DNA of 64,000 nucleotides. It comes from Candidatus Opimibacter skivensis (GTDB lineage: Bacteria; Bacteroidota; Bacteroidia; Chitinophagales; Saprospiraceae). Below, one piece after another: positions 16,236 through 25,073 of the stretch. Each line of letters opens with the position of its first letter. Position 1 is the first letter of the stretch. Under the pieces are notes generated by a model that was not told the DNA's origin, made no database searches, and saw only the letters and a list, made by a program, of their open reading frames with translations. Location: assembly GCA_016722045.1 (NCBI GenBank), contig JADKGY010000001.1, positions 310,001 to 374,000 on the forward strand, in the 5' to 3' direction. A program made the position numbers and the translations under genes.

Positions 16236-18641
16236 TCAGAACTCGACCATGATTCCAATTGAGGGTAGGAGAGTACCAATTGTATTTTTGATCAGGTAGG
16301 TGTTATAAGATGAAGGGTCTGTGACGTTCGTTATTGGATTCCCCAGGGAATCTCTCGACACATTCAGGTAGGGCTGTCCTTCCGCCTGGAAATTATATAG
16401 GTTCTGTACATCCAGATACACATTTACACTCCACTTTTTAAAGAACCACTTCTTGTCCACACGCACATCCAGGGTATGCGTCAATGGATTACGATTTTCG
16501 TTTAAACGGCTCCAATCGGAAACTCCCTGATTCGTTATATCCCAGATCTCTTTTTTGGAGGATAAGGCTAAATCGTAAGGCGTATAAGGCGAACCACCCA
16601 GAAGTCGAAACTTCATACCCACTTCCCAGTTTTTACTGAATCTTTTACCCACTACGAGATTCAAAATATGTCTATTATCCCAGGAAGAAGGCCGGTACTT
16701 TCCTGTTTTATCCCGAAACTCACTTTTGAAAAATGTATAGGAGATAAGTCCATAGATAGAGGAGCTGAGTTTTTGTTGTGCTAAAAATTCAATTCCATAA
16801 CTCCTGCCTTCTGACATTGATATGGCTTCTTCATTCCCGATGACACCAAAATCACCGCCAAGATTTGCAAGTGAAATACTGTCTTTCAGCAGAAAAGGGT
16901 AGTGCGCATAGTTTTTATAAAATCCTTCAAGCGTTATTTTAGAATAGGTGTCTCTGTCATATTCAATGCCCAGCGCCATTTGGTCCGATTGAACATAGCG
17001 GATTTTATTTTCTTTATTGATCAGCGTCGTTGAACTATCCCTGTAGCCCATCACTGTGTAGGCAGGCAACTGATAATATCTTCCTGTATTAAAATTGACG
17101 GACCATTTTGGAGTGAATGTATAGGAGATGGACAATCTCGGAGACAACTGTTTTATTGGATTTGTCATTTCAGGGGAGTAGCTGTTGAAATCAGTTCTTA
17201 CTCCTGCGGACAGCACAAGCCTGTCATCAAAGTATTTATGGCTCGCCTGGGCAAAGGCTGAAAATTTTTGAAAGGCTAGTGTAGAGTTAAAATTATTTAT
17301 TATTGGTCTGCCCTGGTATTCAATTTTCCTGAATGTTGAATTTGTGTACCGTGCATTTTCGTAACCAATACCTGCATTCAGTTTCCATCCGCCTGTGTAG
17401 GACGTATTTTCGATCCTGATTTTATTTTCAATTTCTGATGAATTATAATCAAGGACTTTATTTTCGGGAACTTCCAAATTATCTACGAATTTTTTTGCGG
17501 TGTTGTCCAAATGATTTCGACTCACCACAAAAGTGAGATAACCATGTTGAGATAATATCTTGTAGACGGCTCCGATTGTATAGTTCCATTGTGTATTCAC
17601 CGGCAGATAGCCCAGGATATAATTGTTTCGGTCTATTGTGGTCGAATCGTTAATTCCATCATTGACTGATTTGTTTAGCTTGAAATCATCAATAGCACCT
17701 AACCCGATAATCGTAATTGAACTTTTTTGATTTAACTGAATAGATTGCTTAAGTTGGAAATCATTGTACGTCGGAAGAAACGGAAGTCCGATCGCTTTAA
17801 AAAGTAATTGTAGATAGGATCGTCTGGCGGAAAAAATAAAAGATGATTTTTTTCCTATTGGGCCATCAAGTGTGACCCCTATATCACTTGAACCCAACAT
17901 GGCAGTGCCTGTCAGTTTTTCATCGTTTCCTTTTTTTAATTTAAATTCAGCAATAGAACTTAATCCATTACCCCGGTTAGCAGGAAATGCACCTGAATAA
18001 AAGTCAACTTGCTGAATGAAGTTTACGTTGATTAATCCCACTGGTCCTCCCGAAGAGCCTTGAGTAGCAAAGTGGTTAATATTGGGAACTTCAATTCCAT
18101 CGATGAAAAAACGATTTTCATTAGGTGCCCCGCCTCTTACGATGATGTCGTTTCGAAAAGAGACGGTAGAACCAATTCCCGGTAGAATCTGAATCACCTT
18201 TGAAATATCACGGTTTCCACCCGGACTTCTGAATATTTCTGTACTTCCTATCGTACGAATACTTAACGGACTCTCCTCTGTCTTATTAAAAGGAGAAGCT
18301 ACGATTTGTATTTCATCAAGTAGCCTGGAGTCCTCGTCCAGTTCGAAATCTACGGTAGTATATTTTACGGATGTGACTTGTATCTCAAAAATGGTGTTGC
18401 TTTTAAATCCGATAAAGCTGCAGGTCAACGTATAAATTCCGGGAGGAATAGTATTTATCACATAGTAGCCATTTGTATCGGTCAGCGCACCTGATGTGGT
18501 GTTTGCCACAAATACATTGGCATAAGCAATTGGCTCATTGGTTTTTATATTGATGACCCTGCCTTTTATGCCGCTGGTTTGTCCGACGGCATAAAAGGTT
18601 GTAGCAAGGATCGATATAATTGTAAAAAGTCTAAGTAGCAT
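16236..18641 (-). CDS. TonB-dependent outer-membrane receptor with CarboxypepD-like N-domain
   Basis: An 801-residue receptor with a signal peptide ending TTFYAVGQ. Residues about 22-105 are a carboxypeptidase-regulatory-like beta-sandwich (GIKGRVINIKTNEPIAYANV). Residues about 125-230 are the plug, with RDISKVIQILPGI, IVRGGAPNENRFFIDGIEVP and PANRGNGLSS. The rest is the 22-strand barrel ending LPSIGIMVEF, with the terminal Phe. There is no SusD partner nearby, so it is not a classical SusCD glycan importer; a siderophore, peptide or other ligand is possible. It is monocistronic by spacing. Confidence 0.93.
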   Translation of the reverse strand: MLLRLFTIISILATTFYAVGQTSGIKGRVINIKTNEPIAYANVFVANTTSGALTDTNGYYVINTIPPGIYTLTCSFIGFKSNTIFEIQVTSVKYTTVDFELDEDSRLLDEIQIVASPFNKTEESPLSIRTIGSTEIFRSPGGNRDISKVIQILPGIGSTVSFRNDIIVRGGAPNENRFFIDGIEVPNINHFATQGSSGGPVGLINVNFIQQVDFYSGAFPANRGNGLSSIAEFKLKKGNDEKLTGTAMLGSSDIGVTLDGPIGKKSSFIFSARRSYLQLLFKAIGLPFLPTYNDFQLKQSIQLNQKSSITIIGLGAIDDFKLNKSVNDGINDSTTIDRNNYILGYLPVNTQWNYTIGAVYKILSQHGYLTFVVSRNHLDNTAKKFVDNLEVPENKVLDYNSSEIENKIRIENTSYTGGWKLNAGIGYENARYTNSTFRKIEYQGRPIINNFNSTLAFQKFSAFAQASHKYFDDRLVLSAGVRTDFNSYSPEMTNPIKQLSPRLSISYTFTPKWSVNFNTGRYYQLPAYTVMGYRDSSTTLINKENKIRYVQSDQMALGIEYDRDTYSKITLEGFYKNYAHYPFLLKDSISLANLGGDFGVIGNEEAISMSEGRSYGIEFLAQQKLSSSIYGLISYTFFKSEFRDKTGKYRPSSWDNRHILNLVVGKRFSKNWEVGMKFRLLGGSPYTPYDLALSSKKEIWDITNQGVSDWSRLNENRNPLTHTLDVRVDKKWFFKKWSVNVYLDVQNLYNFQAEGQPYLNVSRDSLGNPITNVTDPSSYNTYLIKNTIGTLLPSIGIMVEF

Positions 18642-18790
18642 AAGTATGTTTTCATATTCATTGAATGGCTGTTGAACAAATCTGGCAATGATAGGTTTAA
18701 GGTATCAGCGCAATACTTATCTGAAAATTTATAATAGACCCCGGGAATATACGTAGGGTCGCGCCGACAGGATTCAAATTTTCCGCCGAT

Positions 18791-19540
18791 TTATTTTCGC
18801 GTCAGCGTGAAGGCTTTCTTGCCACGTTTGATGACCACACACCTGTGATCCGTCTTGTCAAATTTTTTGCATTCTATCGCGTATATGACGAGCTTGTCGC
18901 CTTTGAAATCCCATGTGTATTCGGTCTCCTTGTTGCCTTTATACAATATAAGCTTATCTATGTTTAGACCGGCATCATAATAGTCCTGAAGTGCTGCATA
19001 ACTATCAAATGTATCCAGGCCATTAATTTTTCCATCAGCGGTAAATTCAACATCTTTTTTGCCGTCAGTATAATTTCCCTTGAATACAAATTCATTGATG
19101 GCCCTGTTTGAAAGTTCATTTTTTTCATTCATGTCAAAGCGAAAGAGGGTGTCAATACCTTTATCAGTTGTAGAAAGAAGTTTCTCCGGTGTGATCAGTG
19201 TATATCTTGCCTTGGTAGGGGACTCGATCTCGTGATCCGATATCAACCTAAGACTATCCGAAGTGCCTTCATGAAAATTCCAAACGCTACTTACCATGTT
19301 TTTATCGATCGTGACAAAAGACAGATAAGCCACATCCTGCGATTTAGATGGAGATTTGGTACGCTTCAGGCTTTCAATGTACTTAAGGTTTACCCACTGC
19401 CCCCTGAATTTTTGAGGAATGCCATTCGGTTTTATTTCTGTTTGGGCAGGTTCGTTAGCTACAGTTGGTGCTGCGCGTTTACAGCATGTAATTAATAAAG
19501 TAAGCAGGAGGATAGGGATTATTGAATTCCGAAGGCTCAT
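18791..19540 (-). CDS. Putative lipoprotein of unknown function
   Basis: A 249-residue protein if it starts at the ATG near 19540, which gives the signal peptide SIIPILLLTLLITC with a Cys lipid site followed by CKR. A longer frame begins at 19630 but its first 30 residues are polar and unlike a leader. The body has Tyr/Phe-rich beta segments such as KFRGQWVNLKYIESL and YTWDFKGDKLVIYAIE, which suggest a small beta-sandwich or calycin-like fold. No family was recognised. Confidence 0.72.
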   Translation of the reverse strand: MSLRNSIIPILLLTLLITCCKRAAPTVANEPAQTEIKPNGIPQKFRGQWVNLKYIESLKRTKSPSKSQDVAYLSFVTIDKNMVSSVWNFHEGTSDSLRLISDHEIESPTKARYTLITPEKLLSTTDKGIDTLFRFDMNEKNELSNRAINEFVFKGNYTDGKKDVEFTADGKINGLDTFDSYAALQDYYDAGLNIDKLILYKGNKETEYTWDFKGDKLVIYAIECKKFDKTDHRCVVIKRGKKAFTLTRK

Positions 19541-19680
19541 ACTGATGTGGATTGATGATGACGTTTGATAGCAAAGATCATTTTTTATTTGAATATCATC
19601 ATCAGGCATTTGTATATTTAAATTATCCATGTACTACTTGCGAAATAAATAATGCCAATTTCCGTCTTCTTCTATTTGTA

Positions 19681-20232
19681 TTATCCGGCCAAAATGAATA
19701 AATTCTGATCCAACAAATCCTCCCTCAAAATCTTTACTATTTTATTCGTCAGACTTTTAACATCTTCCTCACGCAAATGATAATCAGAGGTATCCTTCCG
19801 TTCAGGTTTTGGTTCAGGAGGCAAAAGATCAGCGATATGCATATCGATGAGTGCTGCTGGTTCTTTTCCGATTCTTTTATGCAATTCACTCCTAAGTTTA
19901 ATATTCGGCCCGTCAGCACCACCACTTATGGAGACGAATGCATATTTGCCCATTGTGGTTTTAAGTTGTTTGAAATAACCTCGAAGAGGTGTTGCTATTT
20001 TTCCCATCCAAACGGGTCCCATGAAAATGACAAGATCATAATTTTTCACAGTTTCAATTTTTGGGTTTACCTCCGGAATACGGTTTAATAGGATATCAAA
20101 GAAGATTTTACCTGTTGTCCGCAATTTGTTTTCCGTGACTTTGATATGATCTGCTTTCAATTCGGATGCTAAGGTTGCAGCCAAGGCATCATTGTTGCCA
20201 GTAAAAGAGTAGGAAATAATCAGAATTTTCAT
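19681..20232 (-). CDS. Flavodoxin-like protein
   Basis: A 183-residue protein with the flavodoxin fold: ILIISYSFTGNNDALAATLA holds the phosphate-binding loop (SYSFTGNN), and DLVIFMGPVWMGKIATPL is the 60s loop near the isoalloxazine ring. SISGGADG is the third contact. It probably binds FMN and acts as a cytoplasmic electron carrier or reductase. It starts one base after the stop of the DUF998 gene, so the two are coupled. Confidence 0.88.
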   Translation of the reverse strand: MKILIISYSFTGNNDALAATLASELKADHIKVTENKLRTTGKIFFDILLNRIPEVNPKIETVKNYDLVIFMGPVWMGKIATPLRGYFKQLKTTMGKYAFVSISGGADGPNIKLRSELHKRIGKEPAALIDMHIADLLPPEPKPERKDTSDYHLREEDVKSLTNKIVKILREDLLDQNLFILAG

Positions 20233-20233
20233 T

Positions 20234-20881
20234 TTATTCCGTTCTTGTTTTTACAGATAAGTTTTCATTCCGAAATAGAATGACTGACAACACAACTATC
20301 CAAAGGAGAAAGACACCTATGTTGATTCGCTCCCAGACACCTATCCAAGGTGTTGGTAGATTCTTATTCACTGATGCGGCATCCATGCTTGTCAAAATTC
20401 CAAATGTAAGCAGGACAAGCAGGCTGATGATAGAATATAGCCTGAATCTCATCCCAAATGAAACAGCCCCGATTCCAATCGCGAAAACCATCAATAAGAC
20501 TGTCACGAAAGCAAATAAAAGATGAATCGTATCGCTTATTGTGGCCCCTCCGGCTGCGAGCACTTCCCGGAGATGCATCGGCGCATAGACCCATGCGAGA
20601 CTGATGACTCCATTGATGAGCAACAAGATGCCTACGAGACGCAAGTGTCGGTTTTGTATAGTTGATTTCATCACTCCCCATCCAAAAGTTATAAAAAGTA
20701 ATGCATACAAAAGTCCAAAAGGTACCCAAACCGCTCTTGTTGGAGCCCCTATGGCAGATAGTTCGCTTACGGTTTGAGAGCACGAATTATAAGACGGCCA
20801 AAGCATCGGTATAAATACATTCATAGCGACATAAAGAAGCGAAGTAAGAATGCCACAGATGAGCAGAGTCTTTCGTAACAT
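20234..20881 (-). CDS. DUF998-like membrane protein
   Basis: A 215-residue protein with six predicted helices. The signature NVFIPMLWPSYNSCSQTVSELSA (shortened here to its core SQTVSELSA) and the following GAPTRAVW match DUF998 proteins. Function is not established for the family. It leads a two-gene operon with the flavodoxin-like gene, a pairing that could mean membrane redox work (inference). Confidence 0.82.
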   Translation of the reverse strand: MLRKTLLICGILTSLLYVAMNVFIPMLWPSYNSCSQTVSELSAIGAPTRAVWVPFGLLYALLFITFGWGVMKSTIQNRHLRLVGILLLINGVISLAWVYAPMHLREVLAAGGATISDTIHLLFAFVTVLLMVFAIGIGAVSFGMRFRLYSIISLLVLLTFGILTSMDAASVNKNLPTPWIGVWERINIGVFLLWIVVLSVILFRNENLSVKTRTE

Positions 20882-20984
20882 CAGTATTCTTTTTTATTTC
20901 ATATCAAAGAAAGACACGGTACCTGTTCAACCCAATGATCTATGTCATCAAATGAAATGACTTTTACATGTTTTTAAATGGTTT

Positions 20985-21155
20985 CGCAAATCTGAAATTT
21001 GCTGATACGAAAGCTTAGGCACAGCCTAAGCTTAATGGTTTTGCTATTTGATGCAAACGAAGTTTGCATCAAATAGTATGCAACGATTATAAAATAAATG
21101 ATTTTGTTAAGCGTAGGTTTACCTACGTTTGTGCGTCTTCAAGGCTGTGCCTTGA
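20985..21155. repeat. Row of five intergenic hairpins
   Basis: Five separate inverted repeats stand in 170 bases. GCAAAT-CTGAA-ATTTGC lies near 20985-21001. AAGCTTAGGC-ACA-GCCTAAGCTT is at 21011-21033. A perfect 15-base-arm hairpin is at 21044-21076 (CTATTTGATGCAAAC with loop GAA). CGTAGGTTTACCTACG is at 21112-21127. TCAAGGCTGTGCCTTGA is at 21139-21155. The last two recur as a pair at 27717-27760. The final hairpin supplies the last codons and stop of the minus-strand gene at 21139. Confidence 0.75.
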
Positions 21156-21621
21156 GTTCCTGGCGCTTATCTTTTTTGTACTCCACCCCCCTGGCATACT
21201 TCAAAATCTTTTCTCGTTCAAGCTCCTCAAAAAAAGTAATCATATCCTGAAACGGCTTTTTAAAATATACGGTTAAATGTCTGTATCTGTCAGTAGTATT
21301 GAGAAATTCATAAAAAAAATAAGGATCAAGATTGCCGATATCATCAGTACTCCCAAGCGATACTTCCAATGTCTGTCCTGTTTTTTCATTCGCAAATCTG
21401 CAATGCTCGCCATGTACATCAAAATTCCATTCATCTGTCAGTCTGTCTTCTCCATTCCGTAATTTAGCATTCTGGATTTCGTCATACTGTCCGTTTAAGA
21501 TAACCTGCATTTCAGGTTGATCAGTTTCAGTGATCAGTTTATGAATAAGCTCTTGGGCAATAGATTTATAGATGTCCATTGCCTCTAGCAATTCATCGGT
21601 AATATGTTGTGGAAATAGCAA
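21139..21621 (-). CDS. Hypothetical cytoplasmic protein whose C-terminus is encoded by a hairpin repeat
   Basis: A 160-residue soluble protein with no signal peptide and no named family. The sequence is acidic and helical at the start (ITDELLEAMDIYKSIAQEL) and has FDVHGEHCRFANEKTGQTLE in the middle. The last residues ELKAQP and the stop codon are read from the dispersed hairpin TCAAGGCTGTGCCTTGA, so the natural end may have been replaced when the repeat arrived. A candidate -7 box (TATATTTG on the minus strand, 21649-21656) precedes the start by 27 bases. Confidence 0.75.
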   Translation of the reverse strand: MLFPQHITDELLEAMDIYKSIAQELIHKLITETDQPEMQVILNGQYDEIQNAKLRNGEDRLTDEWNFDVHGEHCRFANEKTGQTLEVSLGSTDDIGNLDPYFFYEFLNTTDRYRHLTVYFKKPFQDMITFFEELEREKILKYARGVEYKKDKRQELKAQP

Positions 21622-21648
21622 TTTAATTTATTTGAAATATATGACTTT

Positions 21649-21656
21649 CAAATATA
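21649..21656 (-). promoter_or_regulatory. Candidate -7 promoter box TAnnTTTG
   Basis: The minus strand reads TATATTTG, an exact match to the Bacteroidota -7 consensus, 27 bases ahead of the ATG at 21621. No good -33 TTG was seen. Confidence 0.4.
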
Positions 21657-21750
21657 ACTTTTCTGTGTCTGGTATTAAAGAGTTTAATCTTCAAAAATTG
21701 AAAATCATCAAACTCAAAACGTTAGGAGGTTAATCTGCGTCTTTGCGTCT

Positions 21751-21767
21751 GCAAGACTGTGCCTTGC
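21751..21767. repeat. Dispersed hairpin, CAAGGCTGTGCCTTG family
   Basis: GCAAGACTGTGCCTTGC, one mismatch from the family form. It is preceded by TTTGCGTCT, similar to the GTGCGTCT that precedes the copies at 21139, 27650 and 27744, so the repeated unit is larger than the hairpin. It lies 45 bases upstream of the subtilase start. Confidence 0.6.
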
Positions 21768-21811
21768 GAGTTTAATATTTATCTTTATCACCGACTTAAC
21801 CCTCAGCTCAA

Positions 21812-23950
21812 ATGAAAAATGTTGTTTCCTTTATCTTTTTCCTACTTGTTGGCCATTCATTATTCGCTCAGCATGCCATTATGCCGGCTTCAACCCATGC
21901 TGCCATAGAGGTGATTCAAAGGGATCTCAGTCATAACCGGAGTAAACCTTCACAACAAGTGGTGGACTTCTATCCGATTTATAAAACAGCAGATCATTAC
22001 GACATCGCTGTCTTGTGCAAAATCAATTCCTCCTTCAATAAAACGCAGGCTGTTAAAGATGGCTTTGATATCGGAGCCGTCATTGGATCCATCGCCAGCA
22101 TGCGCATGCCTCTTCATTTTTTGCAAGAAGGTTTCGCATACCCTGGTATTGACTATATCGAAGTAGCAGAAAAGATAGCACCCGAACTGGATGGTGCCAT
22201 CAAGGATATACGCGCCGACCTGGTGCATAAAGGTGTTGATTTACCACAGCCATACACCGGAAAAAATGTAATCATCGGTATTGTAGACTGGGGATTCGAT
22301 TATACCCATCCGATGTTCTATGACACTACTCTGGATCATACGCGGATCATGGCAGCATGGGATCAGGTCAAAGTGATCGGTACTCCTCCGGCAGGATTTT
22401 CACATGGCGCGGTATACACAGATGCAGATCAATTAGCAGCCGCACAACACGACACTTTATCTCCTTTGACTGACTATCATGCCACCCATGTAGCAGGCAT
22501 TGCAGGTGGAAGCGGCGCCGGCACAAAATATCGCGGCGTAGGATTTGAAAGCGATTTTCTGTTCAGTCAGATGCGTAATGATGTCAGCAGTTCACTCGAT
22601 GCTTATCAATGGATGTACAATATCTCTCAATCAACAGGAAAAAGACTTGTCGTCAACAACAGTTGGGGTAACTACAGATTGTTTCCATTAGATGGCACAT
22701 CACTCATGTCACAGGCGATTGATGCCTTCAGTGCCCTTGGCGTCGTTTTTGTATTCAGTGGTGGCAACAATGGCAACATCAACTTTCATCTGAAAAAAAG
22801 TTTTGTCAATGATTCCGTACGTACACGTATCGGGGGCTTTGATTATACCAATGATCATGATCTTTGGGGCCAATCCATCGCGATGTGGGGAGAAGCGGGA
22901 AATTCTTTTTCTGCACAACTTCGAATACTCAATGATCAGAATCAACTCATAGGACAAAGTGATTTGATCAATACGTCTACAGCTTCTGCATACATAGACA
23001 CATTTATGGTCATCGGTCCGGATACTATTTTTTATCATGTCACCACAGATGCAGCCCATCCCCTCAACGGCAGACCACAAATGACACTTGACATTCAAAG
23101 TAAAAATGCAGCGTTGAAGAAAATACTTTACGCCGAAGCGTCAACGGGCACTGTCCATTTCTGGAATACCCGATTGACCACATACGGAATTGGTAATTGG
23201 GGTTATGGATTTACAGCACCTACTACAGGTTATGTCAATGGTGACAAAAATTACGGTATCGGACATCCTGGCGTAACGAATAGTGTGATTACAGCAGCAG
23301 CGCATGAAACAAATTTTCTGTTGACTTCTTTCTCCAGTTATGGACCACGCATAGATGAAGTGATAAAGCCAGATATTTCAGCGCCAGGACTGAACATCAT
23401 TTCCTCATTCAACTCTTTTTCAAAAGAAAATGTGACGCCTGTCACATCGATTACATTCAATGGCAAGACTTACGAATTTATCAAGCTCAGTGGTACCAGT
23501 ATGAGTGCACCGATGGTGACAGGATCTGTAGCGTTAATCCTGGAAGCCAACCCTACATTGAGTGCAGCCGAAATCAAACAGATCATTATTAATTCTGCCT
23601 TTACAGATGGTTTGACTGGAGCTATCGGCCCTGAAGGAAATAATCGCTGGGGACATGGGAAACTGGATGTTTACAAAGCCATTCAGCTTATTACCGGCAG
23701 CACAGCGATTGGTAATATATCAGAATCTAAAAAATATTTATTTCCAAATCCTGCTCATGATGAAGTGTATGTCACAAGCGAACTTGACGGAAACGAAACC
23801 TATCGATTGAACAGATTGGATGGGGCTCTTATTTCAAGCGGACATTTTGATGGTGCATTGTCTGTGGCACAGATTCCTGATGGGATCTATATCCTGAGTA
23901 TTGAAAACTCAAATAGTTTTCATGCTTTTAAGTTGGTGATCAACAAATAA
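21812..23950 (+). CDS. T9SS-secreted subtilisin-like serine protease (S8)
   Basis: A 712-residue secreted protease. The signal peptide ends HSLFAQ. Residues 20-145 are a prodomain. The S8 catalytic domain has Asp159 in IGIVDWGFD (Trp replaces the usual Ser/Thr after Asp), His226 in HATHVAGIAGG, the oxyanion Asn in VFSGGNNG and Ser563 in LSGTSMSAPM. A long insert (about 325-480) lies between Asn and Ser and is probably a beta-domain, as in other Bacteroidota subtilases. Residues about 640-712 are a type A T9SS sorting domain, beginning LFPNPAHDEVYV and ending FHAFKLVINK. It would cleave proteins outside the cell or on its surface. Confidence 0.95.
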   Translation: MKNVVSFIFFLLVGHSLFAQHAIMPASTHAAIEVIQRDLSHNRSKPSQQVVDFYPIYKTADHYDIAVLCKINSSFNKTQAVKDGFDIGAVIGSIASMRMPLHFLQEGFAYPGIDYIEVAEKIAPELDGAIKDIRADLVHKGVDLPQPYTGKNVIIGIVDWGFDYTHPMFYDTTLDHTRIMAAWDQVKVIGTPPAGFSHGAVYTDADQLAAAQHDTLSPLTDYHATHVAGIAGGSGAGTKYRGVGFESDFLFSQMRNDVSSSLDAYQWMYNISQSTGKRLVVNNSWGNYRLFPLDGTSLMSQAIDAFSALGVVFVFSGGNNGNINFHLKKSFVNDSVRTRIGGFDYTNDHDLWGQSIAMWGEAGNSFSAQLRILNDQNQLIGQSDLINTSTASAYIDTFMVIGPDTIFYHVTTDAAHPLNGRPQMTLDIQSKNAALKKILYAEASTGTVHFWNTRLTTYGIGNWGYGFTAPTTGYVNGDKNYGIGHPGVTNSVITAAAHETNFLLTSFSSYGPRIDEVIKPDISAPGLNIISSFNSFSKENVTPVTSITFNGKTYEFIKLSGTSMSAPMVTGSVALILEANPTLSAAEIKQIIINSAFTDGLTGAIGPEGNNRWGHGKLDVYKAIQLITGSTAIGNISESKKYLFPNPAHDEVYVTSELDGNETYRLNRLDGALISSGHFDGALSVAQIPDGIYILSIENSNSFHAFKLVINK

Positions 23951-23988
23951 TTTTGAATTACCGTGGCAGGGGTTTTATCCTGTGTCGT

Positions 23989-24594
23989 TTATTTGGGGTC
24001 AAATAAATTCTGCCACCATTTTCGCTTTGGCGATGGTGGTGGAGGACTGGGTGCAGTTGGTTTAACCGCCGTTTTTTGGGCTCTGAATTTCTTCACGACA
24101 TCATCAGTCGGCAGACCAAGCGCCCTTGTGGCATTATATGCAACCAGATAATCCTCGTGGTCACGAAAACCATGAAGCATTGATGTCACTTTCTCGACAT
24201 GGAAGTCAGCCAACATGTACATGATATCAATGAGTTCAATCCAATTGGTAATTTTTGGTGTCTCATCTAAAACAATAGCAATCATCTGTTCATCCCCGTT
24301 GATCTGGAAAATTGAATGCGCTATCGTTATTTTACTAGCCTTATCCCCTTGCGCTAGTAATTTGTAAAGTTTCGGTAATGCGTTTTTTGATTTTATATGT
24401 CCAAGCCCGATTGTAGGCCAACTGTCACCAAGACTTAAAGCTTTAATTAATTCAGCTTCTGCTGTTTTCAGCTCTTCAGGTGATAGATTATCCAGAAGAT
24501 AGAGTGGGGTGCCTTCCTTTCGTTGGCCCCAGGTATTTGCACCTAAATATTCATTTCTAAATTGGTCTAAGTTCGTTGCCAGTTTTGTAGAGTT
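23989..24594 (-). pseudogene. HEAT-repeat-like protein lacking a usable start codon
   Basis: The minus frame is open for 202 codons from just after TAA TAA at 24595-24600 to a stop at 23989. It codes for a coherent helical protein: LDQFRNEYLGANTWGQ, LYLLDNLSPEELKTAEAEL, WPTIGLGHIKSKNALPKLYK, KASKITIAHSIFQINGDEQ, then HEAT-like helices with YLVAYNATRALGLP. A Pro-rich tail ends PPPPSPKRKWWQNLF. No ATG, GTG or TTG occurs before the Met at 24285, half-way in. Either it uses a rare start (CTG at 24582), or the 5' end is broken, with the double stop marking the break. An ATG two codons before the stops is out of use. I favour a recently damaged gene. Confidence 0.65.
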
Positions 24595-24852
24595 TTATTA
24601 TTCTATCATATTTAACTGTGAAACTACATTTAAATTGGAATTTTATAATGGAAACCACTCATTGACAGGTGGACTGTAAAAGTGTGGTGGACAGAACACT
24701 AGTCGAAAGTGTCGAAGCTCGTTATTCGTTCCCGCTTCATGACTTCGTATGGCGGGATCTTCGCGGTGCTCGATATCCGTTATTCATTTATGGTTAATCG
24801 TCCCCATTTAAATATCGGGGTTTCGAGGTCAGAGACACTCGAACGTCAGTAT
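24595..24852. other. Intergenic, no gene seen
   Basis: This stretch between the broken HEAT-like frame and the heptamer array has no convincing gene. It holds a hairpin-like TCCCGC...GCGGGA near 24733-24760. The plus-strand frame that runs from 24709 into the array is an artefact of the repeat. Confidence 0.5.
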
Positions 24853-25073
24853 ACCTTACTCGTTACTCGTTACTCGTTACTCTATATTCGTTACTCTATA
24901 TTCGTTACTCGTTATTCGTTACTCGTTACTCGTCACTCGATATTAGTTACTCTATATTCGTTACTTATTCGATTTCGTTATTCGTTACTCGTTACTCGTC
25001 ACTCGATATTCGTTACTCGTTACTCGTTTTTCGTTACTCATTGCTCGTTATTCGTTACTCGTTACTTGTTATT
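24853..25073. repeat. Large 7-bp tandem array, unit GAGTAAC (minus strand)
   Basis: About 30 head-to-tail heptamers. On the minus strand the units read GAGTAAC, GAATAAC, GAGCAAT, GAAAAAC, GAATATC, GAGTGAC and the like, with a 14-mer and a 21-mer recurring as higher order. It begins inside the last codons of the GH13 gene (residues TSNE and the stop at 25055) and runs about 200 bases downstream. It is the longest and cleanest of the heptamer arrays in the window. Confidence 0.93.

Noticed and set aside
20364..20783. A 139-codon minus-strand frame inside the DUF998 gene
   Set aside because: It is out of phase with the clear membrane protein and has no coherent family sequence.
24853..25073. 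Possible CRISPR array
   Set aside because: Units are 7 bases head to tail without spacers, and no cas gene is present.
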